64,000 bases of DNA from Advenella kashmirensis WT001 (GCF_000219915.2 NC_017964.1:806001-870000), one strand, 5' to 3'; positions 1 through 10,868 are shown, counted from the first letter of the stretch. Program-made: numbers and translations. Notes: generated by a model not told the origin, from the sequence alone.

Positions 1-177
1 CCATTCCCTGATCTGGATCCCGACCAGCATTATGAAGCGCAGTTTCGCATGAAACTGGATACCTCTCTTTTACCGCGGCCCTTTCGGATGGACGCTCTGG
101 GCGGACGCGCCTGGGCCTTATCGACACCATGGAAAAATTTCGCATTTCAATTTTCGGCAACCGTGCCCACGCCCTGA
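1..177 (+). CDS. DUF4390 family protein, C-terminal end (partial)
   Basis: Only the last 58 codons are present; the frame is open from base 1 and stops at TGA 175-177. The tail reads RAWALSTPWKNFAFQFS, which resembles the end of the DUF4390 proteins that precede ntrY in Bordetella and relatives (family knowledge). The ATG of ntrY at 129 lies inside this frame, so the two genes overlap by 49 bases and are probably translationally coupled. The molecular function of DUF4390 proteins is not established. Confidence 0.7.
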   Translation, partial: PFPDLDPDQHYEAQFRMKLDTSLLPRPFRMDALGGRAWALSTPWKNFAFQFSATVPTP

Positions 178-2455
178 TCAAGTGGGTGGTGCGACTGGTA
201 TTTATTGCCGCCGTGCTCGCGGCCCTGGTTCTGATGGGCCTGCTGGTGCGCTCTACAGGCAACTCGTCAAGGCTGGCGCAGCAGTACGATCTGCTGCTGC
301 TGCTCAACGGAGTGCTGGCGCTGGCGTTGTTCCTTTGGGTGTCGATGCTGACCATTCGGCTGATCCGGCAATTGCGGTCCAGACAATTCGGCGCCCGACT
401 GACTTTTCGATTTGCGCTGGCGTTTGCCGTGATGGCAATCATTCCAGGCGTCGTCATTTATCTGCTTTCCGTGCAGTTTATGTCGCGATCGGTCGAGTCG
501 TGGTTCAACGTCAGGGTCGACAGCGCCCTGCAATCGGGTCTGACCCTGGGGCAGGCGTCGCTGGACAGCCAGGTGGGCGATTTGCTGTCGCGCGCCAGGC
601 TAATGGCCGACGATCTGTCCACCGTTCCCGATCAGGAACTGTCGGTGGCGCTGACCCGCTTGCGTGAAAACACCACGGTGGGCGATGCCTGGTATTTACC
701 GTTTCCGGCAGCAGGGTGGTCGGATTCTCCAGCTCTTCCTTTGGCAGCCTGCTGCCGCAGATGCCGCCTGTGTCGGTGCTGAACCAGTTGCGCCTGTCGC
801 GCTCCTATGCCCGTACCGAAGCCGTCGAAGGTACTGATTTCGAAAACCCGCAGTTGCGCATTCGCGTCATCGTGCCGGTGTTTTCCAATTCCTTCAAGCT
901 GGACGCGCCCCTGGGCGCTTCGCCCGAACCGTATCTGTTGCAGCTGACCCGGCTGGTGCCGGAAAATATCGGCAGCAATCTGAATGAGGTGCAAAAGGGA
1001 TTCCGCGATTATCAGGAACTGGCCTTGTCGCGCCAGGGCATCCAGAAACTGTATGGCATTACCCTGACGCTGGCGCTGCTGGTTACGCTGTTTACTTCCA
1101 TTGCCGTGGCGCTGGCCATTGCGCGGCGCCTGGTCAAGCCGCTGCTGACGCTGGCTTCCGGAACCCAGGCTGTGGCGGTTGGTGATTACCGGCCGTTGCC
1201 CGAACCTACGGCCATGGACGAAATTGGCCTGCTGACCCGTTCATTCAACGCCATGACGCGCCAGCTTGATGAAGCGCGCCGCCAGGTTGAAAGCAATCGC
1301 ATCCAGCTGGAGCGCTCCAATGCGTACCTGGAAAGCGTGATGGCCGGCTTGTCCTCGGGGGTGATCGTATTTGATGAGCGCTTCAATGTGACTACAGTCA
1401 ATAAAGGCGCCCAATCAATTCTGGACGTGGATTTGCGCTCCGTGCCGGGTCGGCCTCTGGAAGTGATCGATTCGCTGATTGAATTTACCCGGCAGATCCG
1501 CAAGGCATTTGCCGATCATGCCGCCGTGGGGTCCGAACGTCATTACTGGCAGGAGCAGATCACCCTGTCGACCAGTAGCGAAAGCGATGAAACCGACGAT
1601 GTTACCCTGTTGATGCGCGGCACCAGGCTGCGCATTGACGGGCGTCCTACAGGCTATGTCGTGGTGTTCGACGATATTTCAGAAGTGATTTCGGCCAACC
1701 GGGCCCGCGCCTGGGGCGAAGTGGCGCGACGACTGGCGCATGAAATCAAAAATCCGCTGACACCGATTCAGCTGTCGGCCGAACGCCTGGCCATGAAGCT
1801 GGAAGGGCATCTGGACGAACGCAATGCCGGAATCCTGGCGCGCTCGACCAATACCATTATCAATCAGGTATCGTCGCTGAAAAAAATGGTGGATGACTTT
1901 CGCGAGTATGCACGAACGCCGCCGGCGCAAATGCAGCGTGTGGATATCAATGCGTTGATAGCCGATCTGGCCATATTGTATGGCTGGGACCCTGAAGGCA
2001 ACGGGCATCATGACGAGCCCTTGTACCGTCATATTCGCCTGGATCTTGCGCCAGACCTGCCCCTGGCTGAAGCTGACCCGACCCAGTTGCGCCAGGTGCT
2101 GAACAACCTGCTGTCCAATTCGCGGGACGCCATGGCCGATCTGGTACTCGAAGGCGACGAACCCGGGATCACCATTCGTACGACCCTTACGCGCCCCGAG
2201 AAGGACCAGAGCACGGACGGACAGGCAATTCGTATTACACTTGAGGACAGAGGCGGTGGATTTTCTGCCAAGGTATTGCAGACAGCCTTTGAACCCTACG
2301 TCACCACCAAGGCGCATGGCACGGGGCTCGGACTGCCCATCGTGCGTAAAATAATTGAGGAGCATGGTGGCCGAATTGATATTGCCAATCGTAAGGACGG
2401 GGGAGCCCGTGTCTCAATATTACTCACGCGGCTTGCTCCGAAAACAGGCAATTAG
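129..2455 (+). CDS. ntrY: NtrY-type sensor histidine kinase (one frameshift)
   Basis: Membrane sensor kinase that would phosphorylate NtrX, in control of nitrogen or redox-related genes. The N-terminal part has several hydrophobic segments (about residues 18-110) followed by a periplasmic loop. After a further membrane segment come a HAMP region (LVKPLLTLASGTQ), a PAS-like region, the phosphoacceptor box RRLAHEIKNPLTPIQ and the ATPase boxes (N box NNLLSNSRDAM, DRGGGF, GTGLGLPI). The reading frame shifts once at about 687-690. Restoring one C (GCCTGG to GCCCTGG) gives a continuous protein, DALVFTVSGSRVVGF, matching the family. Start ATG 129 overlaps the upstream gene. ntrX follows 78 bp downstream. 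Most likely a sequence error rather than a dead gene. Confidence 0.9.
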
Positions 2456-2533
2456 CGCATTCCCGTGGTTATAATTGAACCCGGAACTTTGATCAGTACC
2501 AAAATGCAGTCAGAAAGTAATAGGTGACAAGAT

Positions 2534-3250
2534 ATGGCCAGAATTCTGGTGGTTGACGATGAAATTGGTATACGCGAACTTCTGTCGGAAATTTTATACG
2601 ACGAAGGTCACACTGTAGAGCTTGCAGAGAATGCTTCGCAGGCACGTGCTGCTCGCCTGCGCTACCGGCCCGATCTGGTGCTTCTTGATATCTGGATGCC
2701 CGATACCGATGGTGTCAGCCTGCTCAAGGAATGGGGCTCGCAGGGTTTGCTGGATATGCCAGTTATCATGATGAGCGGACACGCAACGGTAGACACTGCG
2801 GTGGAAGCCACCCGCATTGGCGCCATGGATTTTCTTGAAAAACCCATCACGCTGCAAAAACTGCTCAAGACCGTGCAGGCCGGCCTGATGCGGCCGCACG
2901 CCAAACAGGTCCTGGCATCGGCAACCAACGGCGCCAATCGCGCGCCGGCCGCAGCGCCTGCTGTCAGGCCAGGCACCGCGGCGGCGCCTGCAGCTGCAAC
3001 AGTCCAGGGTTCGCCGATTGCGGCTGAGCCGGAGACGCCTGTACAAGGATCTCAATTGGGCAGCATTTCGCTTGACCAGCCACTGCGTGATGCCCGGGAC
3101 GAGTTTGAGCGCGTCTATTTTGAATATCACCTGGGTCGCGAAAATCACAGCATGACTCGGGTATCGGAAAAAACCGGCCTGGAACGCACGCACCTGTATC
3201 GCAAGCTGCGTCAACTGGGTATTGATTCCTCACGCAAACGCAATTCATGA
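2534..3250 (+). CDS. ntrX: NtrX-type response regulator without the sigma-54 (AAA+) domain
   Basis: Partner regulator of NtrY, 238 residues. Residues 1-120 form a receiver domain with the acidic pocket (VVDDE), phosphoacceptor Asp in LVLLDIWMPDTDG, Ser/Thr in MMSGHA and Lys in LEKPI. An Ala/Pro-rich linker follows (about 130-180). The C-terminus (about 185-238) is a Fis-type helix-turn-helix with RVSEKTGLERTHLYRKLRQLG. Classical NtrX (about 450 residues) has a central AAA+ ATPase that activates sigma-54; that domain is absent, so this protein cannot open sigma-54 promoters itself. AGGTG lies upstream of the ATG. The stop overlaps the trkA start (ATGA). Confidence 0.9.
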   Translation: MARILVVDDEIGIRELLSEILYDEGHTVELAENASQARAARLRYRPDLVLLDIWMPDTDGVSLLKEWGSQGLLDMPVIMMSGHATVDTAVEATRIGAMDFLEKPITLQKLLKTVQAGLMRPHAKQVLASATNGANRAPAAAPAVRPGTAAAPAAATVQGSPIAAEPETPVQGSQLGSISLDQPLRDARDEFERVYFEYHLGRENHSMTRVSEKTGLERTHLYRKLRQLGIDSSRKRNS

Positions 3251-4623
3251 AGATCCTGATCCTTGGCGCGGGGCGTGTTGGTGCGAGCGTCGCCGAGAAT
3301 CTTGTCTCCGAACAAAACGATATCACGATTGTCGATACCGATGGCGAGCGCCTGCGCTACCTGCAGGACCGCATTGACCTTCGCGGCGTACAGGGCGATG
3401 CTTCCATGCCCGAAGTGCTGCGCGCAGCCGGGGCCGACGATACCGACTTGCTGGTCGCCTGTGCGGCGACCGATCCGGTCAATCTGGTTGCCTGTCGGAT
3501 TGCCAAGGATGTCTTCAATATCCCGCGTCGCATTTCCCGTGTCCGCAGCTACGATTTTTCCAGCAATCCGGAACTGATCAAGGAGAGCTTCGGCGTTGAC
3601 TCCGTGATCAGTCCTGAAAACAGTGTTACCACCTATCTGCACAGCCTGATCGAATTTCCGGAAGCGCTGCAAGTGGTGGAATTCGGCGCAGGCCGCTTAA
3701 GCCTGCTGATCATCCGTATCGGCCGGGTCAGCCCGCTGATCAATGTACGTGTCAATCAGACCGGTCATAATTTACCGAACATCAATGCCCGCGTGCTGGA
3801 AATTTTCCGCAACGGCGCCTCGGTTGCGCTGGATCATCAGTCTGCAATTCAACAAGGTGACGAGCTGGTGGTCGCTGTCGATACCCAGGAAGGCAAGGAC
3901 GCGGTAGCCAAGCTGCAGTACGCTTCGCGCAAGGTGCGTACAGTCATGATCGCCGGCGGCGGGAATATCGGTTACCGGCTGGCCCGCAAGCTGTCCGAAG
4001 GCAGCTATAACGTGCGCCTCCTGGAAAGCAACCGGGAGCGTTGTGAAACCCTGGCAACCCTGCTGCCCAGCAAAGTGCTGGTCCTGCACGGCGATGCGAC
4101 TGATGAGGCCCTGCTCGATAACGAAAATATCGAAGAGATGGACACCTTCCTGGCCGTTACCAATGATGATGAAGACAATATCATGTCGTCCCTGCTGGCC
4201 AAGCGGCTGGGCGCACGCAAGGTGGTGGCCCTGATCAATCGCAAGGCTTATGGCGAATTGATGGAAGGCAGCCTGATCGATATTGCCGTCTCGCCTTCCC
4301 AGGCGACCATTGGCGCCTTGCTGCGCGATGTGCGCCAGGGCGCTGTGGTGGCCGGACATCGGCTGCGCTGGGGCAATGCCGAAGCCATTGAGTTTGAAGT
4401 CAATGGCGATAACAAGAGTTCCCAGGTGGTGGGCAAGTCCATTGCTGAACTAAAACTGCCAAGAACCGCCATCGTGGCGGCTATTTTGCGCGCAGACGAA
4501 GTCATTCTGCCCGAACCGGCAACCGTTATTCAGCCGGGCGATCATGTGGTGGTTTTTGCCGGCAATCGGCACGATATGCGGCGGGTCGAAAAACTCTTCC
4601 AGGTTTCCGTGTTTTTCTTCTAG
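3247..4623 (+). CDS. trkA: Trk potassium uptake system, NAD-binding subunit TrkA
   Basis: Cytoplasmic regulatory subunit of Trk/Ktr K+ uptake; binds nucleotide and gates the TrkH channel subunit. 458 residues, the normal length for the duplicated form. Two RCK-N Rossmann domains are visible: ILGAGRVGASVAENL at the start with VDTDGERL, and MIAGGGNIGYRLARKL near residue 235 with LLESNRERCETLA. Each is followed by an RCK-C region. The frame is intact. It overlaps ntrX by four bases and trkH starts 9 bp downstream, so ntrYX-trkAH is probably one transcription unit, an arrangement usual in betaproteobacteria. Confidence 0.95.
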   Translation: MKILILGAGRVGASVAENLVSEQNDITIVDTDGERLRYLQDRIDLRGVQGDASMPEVLRAAGADDTDLLVACAATDPVNLVACRIAKDVFNIPRRISRVRSYDFSSNPELIKESFGVDSVISPENSVTTYLHSLIEFPEALQVVEFGAGRLSLLIIRIGRVSPLINVRVNQTGHNLPNINARVLEIFRNGASVALDHQSAIQQGDELVVAVDTQEGKDAVAKLQYASRKVRTVMIAGGGNIGYRLARKLSEGSYNVRLLESNRERCETLATLLPSKVLVLHGDATDEALLDNENIEEMDTFLAVTNDDEDNIMSSLLAKRLGARKVVALINRKAYGELMEGSLIDIAVSPSQATIGALLRDVRQGAVVAGHRLRWGNAEAIEFEVNGDNKSSQVVGKSIAELKLPRTAIVAAILRADEVILPEPATVIQPGDHVVVFAGNRHDMRRVEKLFQVSVFFF

Positions 4624-4632
4624 GCAGCCTAC

Positions 4633-6100
4633 ATGCGCAATATTCTGAATGTCCTGCATGCGCTTAGCCTGACCATGATCGGCTTTTCCACCATCCTGCT
4701 GTTTCCGCTGGCCGTCTCTCTGTATTTTGAAGACGGCGCGCACAATGCCTTTCTGATCAGCCTGGGTATTTCCCTGGGAATTTCGGCCGTGCTTTGGAAG
4801 CTCACCAGCAGTTCCAAGGATGAAATCAACGCCCGCAACGGGCTGCTGCTGGTCTCACTGGTCTGGCTGGTGTTTCCCCTGATCGCCTCGCTGCCATTTG
4901 TGATCGATGCCAGTATAGAAGGATTTTCACTCAGCTTTACCCATGCCTATTATGAAGCCATGTCGGGCATTACCACCACCGGTGCGTCGGTGTTGAACAA
5001 TATCTCGGCGCTGCCGCCATCAGTCAATATCTGGCGTGTTACCCTCATTTGGGTCGGTGGGATGGGTATTCTGGTGATGGCCGTGGCGATCATGCCGCTA
5101 CTGGGCGTGGGTGGTTATCAGATCATGCGTGGCGAAATTCCCGGTCCCATGAAGGAAGAGAAGCTCACGCCTCGCATCGCCGGGACCGCCAAGCACTGTA
5201 TGCCATTTATATTTCGTTATCAACGCTGTGCGTCATCAGCTATCGTTTGGCAGGCCTGTCGTGGTTTGATGCCTGGTGTCATGCTGCATCCACCATGGCA
5301 TTGGGCGGTTTCTCGATTTACGATGAGGGCTTCCTGCACTATGACTCGCCCATGGTCGATGCGGTAGCCTGTGTCTTCATGATCCTGGCCGGAATCAGCT
5401 TTGCCACGCATTACAACGTCTTGAGATATCGTAATCTGCGCTATTACATTACCTGCCCGCAAACAAAAGTATTTGTCGGCATTATGTTGCTTGGCGGGTT
5501 GGCCGTCAGTGCCTGGCTGTATTTTGACGGCGTATATCCAAGCATCGTTCAAGCGCTGCGTTTTGGGATGTTCAACACTATATCGCTGGCCACAACCACT
5601 GGTTTTGCCAATACCGACTATCTGCATTGGCCGGTGTTGTTGCCCGTGATGATGCTGATGTTGGGCAGCTTTTCTTCTTCCGCTGGCTCCACCGGCGGCG
5701 GGATTAAGCTGATTCGGGTCATTGTGATTCTCAAGCAAATTAGCGCCGAGCTGCGCAAGGTGTTGCATCCGCATGCCGTTTGTCCTGTGAAGTTGCACCG
5801 ACGGATCGTGCCGCCAGCGATTATTTCATCCATCATGGCGTTCGTGCTGGTGTTTGTTATCATGAATCTGGTGCTCACCGGCGTGATGGTGATGTCCGGC
5901 CTGGACTTCACCACAGCGTCATCGGCGGTGTTTGCCAGCCTGTCCAATATCGGCCCGGGCTGGGTACCGTTGGTCCCATGAGCAATTACTCCGGACTGAG
6001 CGATTTTCAGATCTGGGTGTGCACCTTTGCCATGCTGATCGGCCGGCTGGAGTTTTTTACCGTCCTGGTGCTCTTTACTCCTGGATTCTGGAAGAAATAG
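4633..6100 (+). CDS. trkH: Trk potassium transporter membrane subunit TrkH (two frameshifts)
   Basis: K+-translocating membrane subunit working with TrkA. The product is highly hydrophobic, with selectivity-loop-like segments [41 protein letters not shown] and [15 protein letters not shown], one in each of the four M1-P-M2 repeats. The frame shifts at about 5191-5194, where AAGCACTG should be AAGGCACTG, and at about 5957-5961, where GGGCTGGG should be GGGCCTGGG. Adding those two bases gives one continuous protein of about 489 residues ending FTPGFWKK. Both are single-base losses in short G or C runs, so a sequence error is likely. trmL starts 44 bp downstream. Confidence 0.9.
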
Positions 6101-6144
6101 GGCGCCTGTTTGGCCCACACACTTACCCTCAGCTGACGTTACCC

Positions 6145-6609
6145 ATGCTTCATATTGCCCTGTTCGAACCTAAAATTGCGCCCAATACCGGCAATATTAT
6201 TCGCCTGATTGCCAATAACGGTTGCTGGCTGCATTTGATTGAGCCCATGGGATTTCGCATTGATGATGCAAAAATGCGCCGCGCCGGGCTGGACTATCAC
6301 GATCTGGCCAAGGTAACGATTCACCCCGACTACGCCGCGTTTGTGGCCAGCATATCTGGCCAGCGGATTTTTGCCATTACTACCAAAGGCACGCGCGCCT
6401 ATACCGATGTGGTGTACCAGGATGGGGATGTGCTGCTTTTTGGCGCAGAAACCACGGGGCTGGCTCCCGAGGTCATGGCCACCTTTGCCGACAGTGAGCG
6501 CCTGAGAATCCCGATGTTGCCCAATAATCGGAGCCTGAATCTGTCCAATGCCGTGGCTATTGTCAGTTATGAAGCATGGCGACAACTGGGGTTTGCGTCG
6601 GGCAGCTAG
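6145..6609 (+). CDS. trmL: tRNA (cytidine(34)-2'-O)-methyltransferase TrmL (SPOUT family)
   Basis: Methylates the ribose of the wobble base of tRNA-Leu isoacceptors using S-adenosylmethionine. 154 residues, the usual size of this minimal SPOUT enzyme. Typical motifs: [21 protein letters not shown] at the start, [12 protein letters not shown] forming part of the knot, and [20 protein letters not shown] at the SAM-binding C-terminus. The ATG at 6145 is chosen because the conserved MLHIALFEP begins there; the frame stays open upstream but only over trkH. It is the last gene of the rightward block. Confidence 0.93.
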   Translation: MLHIALFEPKIAPNTGNIIRLIANNGCWLHLIEPMGFRIDDAKMRRAGLDYHDLAKVTIHPDYAAFVASISGQRIFAITTKGTRAYTDVVYQDGDVLLFGAETTGLAPEVMATFADSERLRIPMLPNNRSLNLSNAVAIVSYEAWRQLGFASGS

Positions 6610-6773
6610 CGCTGCTGCCGTGTGAATGCCAGCCGGAGAATGCAAGATCGCCGGCATTCAAGCGAATCCCGATAGATTATTTTGCAAATTCACCGTGTCG
6701 GGACCGCACCGGCGACGCGGGGCGTTAAGGCGCGGCAGGCCCGTTGCGGCCCACAGCGCTTTAGCACTTGGCC

Positions 6774-7742
6774 TCATGCAGGTTGCAGATAACGCCAGAT
6801 CAGCCGTGCAGCGGTTTTTGCGGTAAGCCCGTCATGGTCATACTCAGGGTTGACCTCTGCGATATCCAGCAGTCGCAGTTTGCCCGATTCCTGGGCCATG
6901 CCCAGAATCGCTTCGATGACCGACAGACTCACGCCGTAAGCGGCTGGCGCCGATACGCCGGGCGCCTGCCAGGCGGGCAGCACGTCCATATCAATGGTCA
7001 GATAAAGATGAGATACCTCTTGCAATTGCGCCGCCACAAATTGCCGTATCTGGGGCAACTGGCTTTCCTGCATCTGGGTGTCTTCCAGATAGGTCACACC
7101 CAGCTCGCGGGCCCGCTCGAACAGAGCCGGCGTATTGGACAGAAGCGAGACGCCCAGGCAGCAATAACGAACAGACCGGCCGTGTTGCGTTGCATGTTCC
7201 AATACCTGATCGAACGGGGTGCCCGAGCTGCCGGGCCGGCTGGTGCGTAAATCAAAATGCGCATCCAGATTAAGCACCAGCACGGTCCCTGGCTGCGCCG
7301 TTGCCTGCAAATGCTGATCCAGCCCCAGGTAACTGCCATAGGCAATTTCATGGCCTCCGCCGATGACGGCCAGGCGTGAGGATGTGTTCAACAGCGTGCC
7401 GATCCTGTTTGCCAGCCGGCTTTGCGCCAGTTCCAGATTATTATCGTCGCAGCCAATATCGCCTGCATCGTAAAGACGTTGCAGTTTATGGGCAGGCAGG
7501 CCCGCAAGCGCCCGACGCACATGATCCGGCGCCTGGCGTGCGCCCATGCGCCCATGGTTGCGATTGACGCCTTCGTCGCAGCAAAACCCCAGAACAACGG
7601 CTTGCCCGTTCAGGGAGTCAGGAAGGGGATCGCCCAATGGCTGGGCAATCTGGTGAAGCCGGCAGGTGTCGCCTCGTTCGGACGAGTCAACTCTGCGACC
7701 CAGGAAAATATTGCTTTTGTCATTATGATAAGTGAAATTCAA
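6774..7742 (-). CDS. hutG: Formimidoylglutamase (arginase family)
   Basis: Hydrolyses N-formimino-L-glutamate to glutamate and formamide, the last step of one route of histidine breakdown. 322 residues, with the binuclear manganese motifs of the ureohydrolase fold: [18 protein letters not shown] and TIDMDVLP. The N-terminal block [28 protein letters not shown] favours HutG over arginase or agmatinase. The start is TTG at 7742-7740, overlapping the TGA of the ABC ATPase gene (TTGA). It is the last gene of a minus-strand operon with an amino acid importer and an IclR regulator; hutH, hutU and hutI are not in the window. Confidence 0.88.
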   Translation of the reverse strand: MNFTYHNDKSNIFLGRRVDSSERGDTCRLHQIAQPLGDPLPDSLNGQAVVLGFCCDEGVNRNHGRMGARQAPDHVRRALAGLPAHKLQRLYDAGDIGCDDNNLELAQSRLANRIGTLLNTSSRLAVIGGGHEIAYGSYLGLDQHLQATAQPGTVLVLNLDAHFDLRTSRPGSSGTPFDQVLEHATQHGRSVRYCCLGVSLLSNTPALFERARELGVTYLEDTQMQESQLPQIRQFVAAQLQEVSHLYLTIDMDVLPAWQAPGVSAPAAYGVSLSVIEAILGMAQESGKLRLLDIAEVNPEYDHDGLTAKTAARLIWRYLQPA

Positions 7743-8494
7743 GCGTTCAGGACTGCCTGCAAAAATGAACGAGTGCGTTCATGCGCCGGCTGTGTAAATA
7801 TGACAGAGGGGATATCTTCTTCAAGGATCACGCCGTGATCCATGACCACCACCTTGTCGGCTACATCGCGGGCAAAACCCATCTCGTGGGTAACGACCAG
7901 CATGGTCATGCCCTCGCTGGCCAGCATTTTCATGACCTGCAGCACTTCGCCCACCAGTTCGGGATCCAGCGCCGAAGTGGGTTCGTCAAACAGCATGACC
8001 TCCGGTTCCATGGCCAGCGCCCGGGCGATCGCCACGCGCTGCTTCTGGCCGCCAGACAGGCTGGCCGGCATTGCGTGGGCTTTTTCCTTTAAGCCCACTT
8101 TTTCCAGTAATGACAATGCGAGTTTTTTTGCATCGGCATCGGTGGTGTTTTTCAGTGTCCTGGGCGCAATCGTGACATTGTCCAAAACAGATAGATGGGG
8201 AAACAGATTAAACGACTGGAACACCATGCCAACGTTCATGCGCAATGCATTCAGGTCTTTTTCGGCAATCAGTTTGCCGTCCTTCAGCAACGCTTGTCCG
8301 TTGATTGTGATATTGCCTTTTTGCGCTGTCTCCAGGCCATTGCAGCAGCGCAACAGAGTGCTTTTCCCGGAGCCGCTGGGGCCAATCAGGACCACGACAG
8401 AGGATCGGGCAATGTCCAGGCTGACGCCCTTGAGCACTTGATGATCGCCGTAGAATTTTTCAACGCGATCAAGATGAATCATGGATGGCGTCAT
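7739..8494 (-). CDS. Polar amino acid ABC transporter, ATP-binding protein (GlnQ/HisP type)
   Basis: ATPase of an amino acid importer at the inner face of the membrane. 251 residues with Walker [10 protein letters not shown], signature [14 protein letters not shown], Walker [15 protein letters not shown] and the switch His in VVTHEMGF. The spacing and the [11 protein letters not shown] region are those of the GlnQ/HisP subfamily. The start overlaps the permease stop by four bases and its own stop overlaps the hutG start, so translation of all four proteins is probably coupled. Confidence 0.93.
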   Translation of the reverse strand: MTPSMIHLDRVEKFYGDHQVLKGVSLDIARSSVVVLIGPSGSGKSTLLRCCNGLETAQKGNITINGQALLKDGKLIAEKDLNALRMNVGMVFQSFNLFPHLSVLDNVTIAPRTLKNTTDADAKKLALSLLEKVGLKEKAHAMPASLSGGQKQRVAIARALAMEPEVMLFDEPTSALDPELVGEVLQVMKMLASEGMTMLVVTHEMGFARDVADKVVVMDHGVILEEDIPSVIFTQPAHERTRSFLQAVLNA

Positions 8495-9159
8495 TGAACC
8501 ATTCCTCCGGCTTTGAGTGAGTTTTCTACTTTGCGCAATATGAACATGGCGGTGGCGGTCAGCACCAGATAAATGAGGGCAATGACCAGATACGTTTCAA
8601 GCGAACGATATGACACGCTGATAATTTTCTGGCCTTCATGCATCACATCGTGAATCGTCAGCAAAGACACCAGGGCGGAGTTTTTGATCAGCGCGATAAA
8701 CTCGTTGCCCAGGGGCGGGATCATGCGTACCAGCGCCTGGGGCAGAATGATTTTGCGCATGGCCTGACGCGCGGACATGCCCAGTGACCGGGCCGCTTCG
8801 CCCTGTCCCTTGTCCACCGATTGAATGGAACCGCGCACTACTTCGGAAACATACGAGGCCGAATACATGCCCAGCCCCAGTACGCCGCACAGGTAGGCCG
8901 GCAACAGAATGCCAAATTGCGGCAGTCCGAAGAACCAGATAAACAGCTGCACCAGCAGGGGTGTGCCGCGGAAAATCGTCAGGTATGTGCTGCACAGCAT
9001 ATAGATAAATTTGCGCTCGGGATTCAGACGCCCGATACCGATGAGCAGACCGACGATGCACGAAAGCAGCAATGCGCCGGCAGTGACCTCGATGGTCACC
9101 AGGGTTCCGCGCAGCAGCGGTTCCCAGCCGGCCAGGACAGGAGAGAAATCCAGATTCAT
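8491..9159 (-). CDS. Polar amino acid ABC transporter, permease (HisM/GlnP type)
   Basis: Membrane subunit of the importer. 222 residues with about five hydrophobic segments and the EAA loop [25 protein letters not shown] near residues 120-145, which contacts the ATPase. [12 protein letters not shown] and [20 protein letters not shown] are characteristic of HisMQ-family permeases. Only one permease gene is present, so the channel is presumably a homodimer. It overlaps both neighbours by four bases. Confidence 0.93.
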   Translation of the reverse strand: MNLDFSPVLAGWEPLLRGTLVTIEVTAGALLLSCIVGLLIGIGRLNPERKFIYMLCSTYLTIFRGTPLLVQLFIWFFGLPQFGILLPAYLCGVLGLGMYSASYVSEVVRGSIQSVDKGQGEAARSLGMSARQAMRKIILPQALVRMIPPLGNEFIALIKNSALVSLLTIHDVMHEGQKIISVSYRSLETYLVIALIYLVLTATAMFILRKVENSLKAGGMVQ

Positions 9160-9890
9160 GATTTGGCCTCAAACCACTTGTCTACGATCTTCTGATAGGT
9201 GCCGTTGTCACGGATTTTCTTTAGCGCTGCGTTCAGCGCATCACGCACTTGCGATTGTGATTTGCTCACGGCAATGCCGTATTCTTCGGTAGTAATCTGT
9301 TCGTCCAGAACGATGAAGTCCGGATTGTGCTGGGCGTAGAGTTTGGCCGCCGGTCTGCCTGTCACTGCCGCATCAGCACGACCGATCTTGACCAGGTTGA
9401 ACATTTCCTCATTCTTTTCCACTTCCACGCGCTTGATGTCGGGGAAATGCTCGGTCAGATAGTTGACCGATTTGGTTCCGACCTGAACCGAGACTTTCTT
9501 GCCATCCAGATCTTTGATGTTTTTGATGTTGTTGTCTTTCTTGGTCAGGACGACGAGGCCACCCGCGTAGTACGAATCGGTAAAGTCCACCACATTTTTA
9601 CGTTCGGGCGTAATGTAGATGCCCGAAATGGCCGCATCGGCGCGACCGGACACAATGGCAGGAATCAGGCCCTTGAAGTCAATGTTGGTCAATTCTATCG
9701 GGCGGTTCATTTCCTTGCCCAGCGCATGAATCAGCTCGATATCAAAACCGGTAGGCTTGCCGTCCTGAAAAAACTCCATGGGTGGAAAGGTGGCGTCTGT
9801 GACCACGCGCAACGGCGCGTCGGCAGCGACAGAGAGGGCGGGGGCTGCCAGGCCAAGAGCCAGCAGACCGGTAAGAAAAAATGTTTTCAT
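9156..9890 (-). CDS. Amino acid ABC transporter substrate-binding protein (SBP_bac_3)
   Basis: Periplasmic receptor that delivers ligand to the permease. 244 residues with a signal peptide (MKTFFLTGLLALGLAAPALSVAA) and the family 3 pattern LRVVTDATFPPMEFFQDGKPTGFDIELI, ISGIYITPERKNVVDFTDSYY and GTKSVNYL. The family binds polar amino acids. The exact ligand cannot be read from sequence, but co-transcription with hutG makes histidine, glutamate-like compounds or formiminoglutamate reasonable candidates (inference). Confidence 0.92.
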   Translation of the reverse strand: MKTFFLTGLLALGLAAPALSVAADAPLRVVTDATFPPMEFFQDGKPTGFDIELIHALGKEMNRPIELTNIDFKGLIPAIVSGRADAAISGIYITPERKNVVDFTDSYYAGGLVVLTKKDNNIKNIKDLDGKKVSVQVGTKSVNYLTEHFPDIKRVEVEKNEEMFNLVKIGRADAAVTGRPAAKLYAQHNPDFIVLDEQITTEEYGIAVSKSQSQVRDALNAALKKIRDNGTYQKIVDKWFEAKS

Positions 9891-9909
9891 GAAAATTCCT
9901 TCACGTGAG

Positions 9910-10665
9910 TTAAACCAGGAGCGCTTTAAGCGTGGTTGAAATATTGGCTGCAGCCTTCACGGTTGCATCAATCAGTTGCTGACTTCTTGGCAGAGCCCGG
10001 GCAGTGGGTGCCATCAGCGTAATGGATCCAAGTGCGATCCGTTTGTGCTGAAAAAGCGGCGCACTGACACCCCAGACTCCATCGTCTACTTCGCCTTCGG
10101 ATACTGCAAAACCTTGCTGCTGAATCTGGCGCAAATCTGCCGCCAATTGCGCCGCCTGCGTGCCAGTCAGCAAATTCTGCTGTACGGCTTCCTGCACAAT
10201 CACCTGCTGTTTGGCTGCAGGCAGAAACGCCAGCAGGGATTTGGCGGACGCTCCGCGGATCAAGGGCAGCGAGCGCCCCTTGACGAACGAACAGCGCAGG
10301 GAATTTGTGCTTTCGACCATATCCAGGCACACCGCCATTGCGTCCAGCGCAACCAGTATGCCGACCGATTCACCGGTCTGGGTAGACAGGGTCAGCATAT
10401 CCCTGCGTGCATGTTGCAAAAGAAAAGACGATTGGCTGAATCCCCATGCCAGAGGCAGACAACCCGGGCCGGGCATATATTGCCCCTGTGATTCGAAAAC
10501 AAACCCCCACTTTTTCAGTAGCGTCAGTTGCCGGTAAAGCGTGCTCTGTGGCAAACCGGTTAACGTGATCAACTCAGCCACGGTGACGGGTCGTTCGATT
10601 TTGGCGAAAACCGACAGAATATAAAGCGCGCGATCGGCGCCGCCTTTGTCCGATTGAGAAAGCAT
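9910..10665 (-). CDS. IclR family transcriptional regulator
   Basis: 251 residues: N-terminal winged helix (about 10-70, with TVAELITLTGLPQSTLYRQLTLL) and a C-terminal effector-binding GAF-like domain containing SLPLIRGASAKSLLAF and VSEGEVDDGVWGVSAPLF, both typical of IclR proteins. It is the first gene of the minus-strand operon, ending 19 bp before the binding-protein start, so it probably controls the importer and hutG as well as itself. The ligand is unknown. Confidence 0.9.
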   Translation of the reverse strand: MLSQSDKGGADRALYILSVFAKIERPVTVAELITLTGLPQSTLYRQLTLLKKWGFVFESQGQYMPGPGCLPLAWGFSQSSFLLQHARRDMLTLSTQTGESVGILVALDAMAVCLDMVESTNSLRCSFVKGRSLPLIRGASAKSLLAFLPAAKQQVIVQEAVQQNLLTGTQAAQLAADLRQIQQQGFAVSEGEVDDGVWGVSAPLFQHKRIALGSITLMAPTARALPRSQQLIDATVKAAANISTTLKALLV

Positions 10666-10824
10666 GTGCCTGCTGAGAAAAAAGAAGAGAAACGCAGAAT
10701 AACGTCAATTTCTCAATAATTAAATAATGTATTCCTGATAATTGAGAAAATAATGGAAAACCCCAATTCAACAGACAAGGTAGCGGCGGCGCTCGGTACG
10801 GTATAAGGGAGCATCCGATAGAAG

Positions 10825-10868
10825 GCCAGCCGCGTTGCCCGACCTTGTCGAGGTATCGGCTGGCTTTT
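10825..10868. terminator. Hairpin between comF and the IclR gene (terminator candidate)
   Basis: GCCAGCCG at 10825-10832 pairs perfectly with CGGCTGGC at 10857-10864. The 24-base loop contains a second small pairing (CGAC with GTCG) and TTTT follows on the plus strand. It lies in the 283-bp gap between the 3' end of comF and the start of the IclR gene, both minus strand, so it could end comF transcription, although the T run is on the opposite side. Otherwise I see no gene in this gap. Confidence 0.4.

Noticed and set aside
2594..3214. A 206-codon minus-strand frame across ntrX.
   Set aside because: It is a shadow of the intact response regulator gene, with no motifs of its own.
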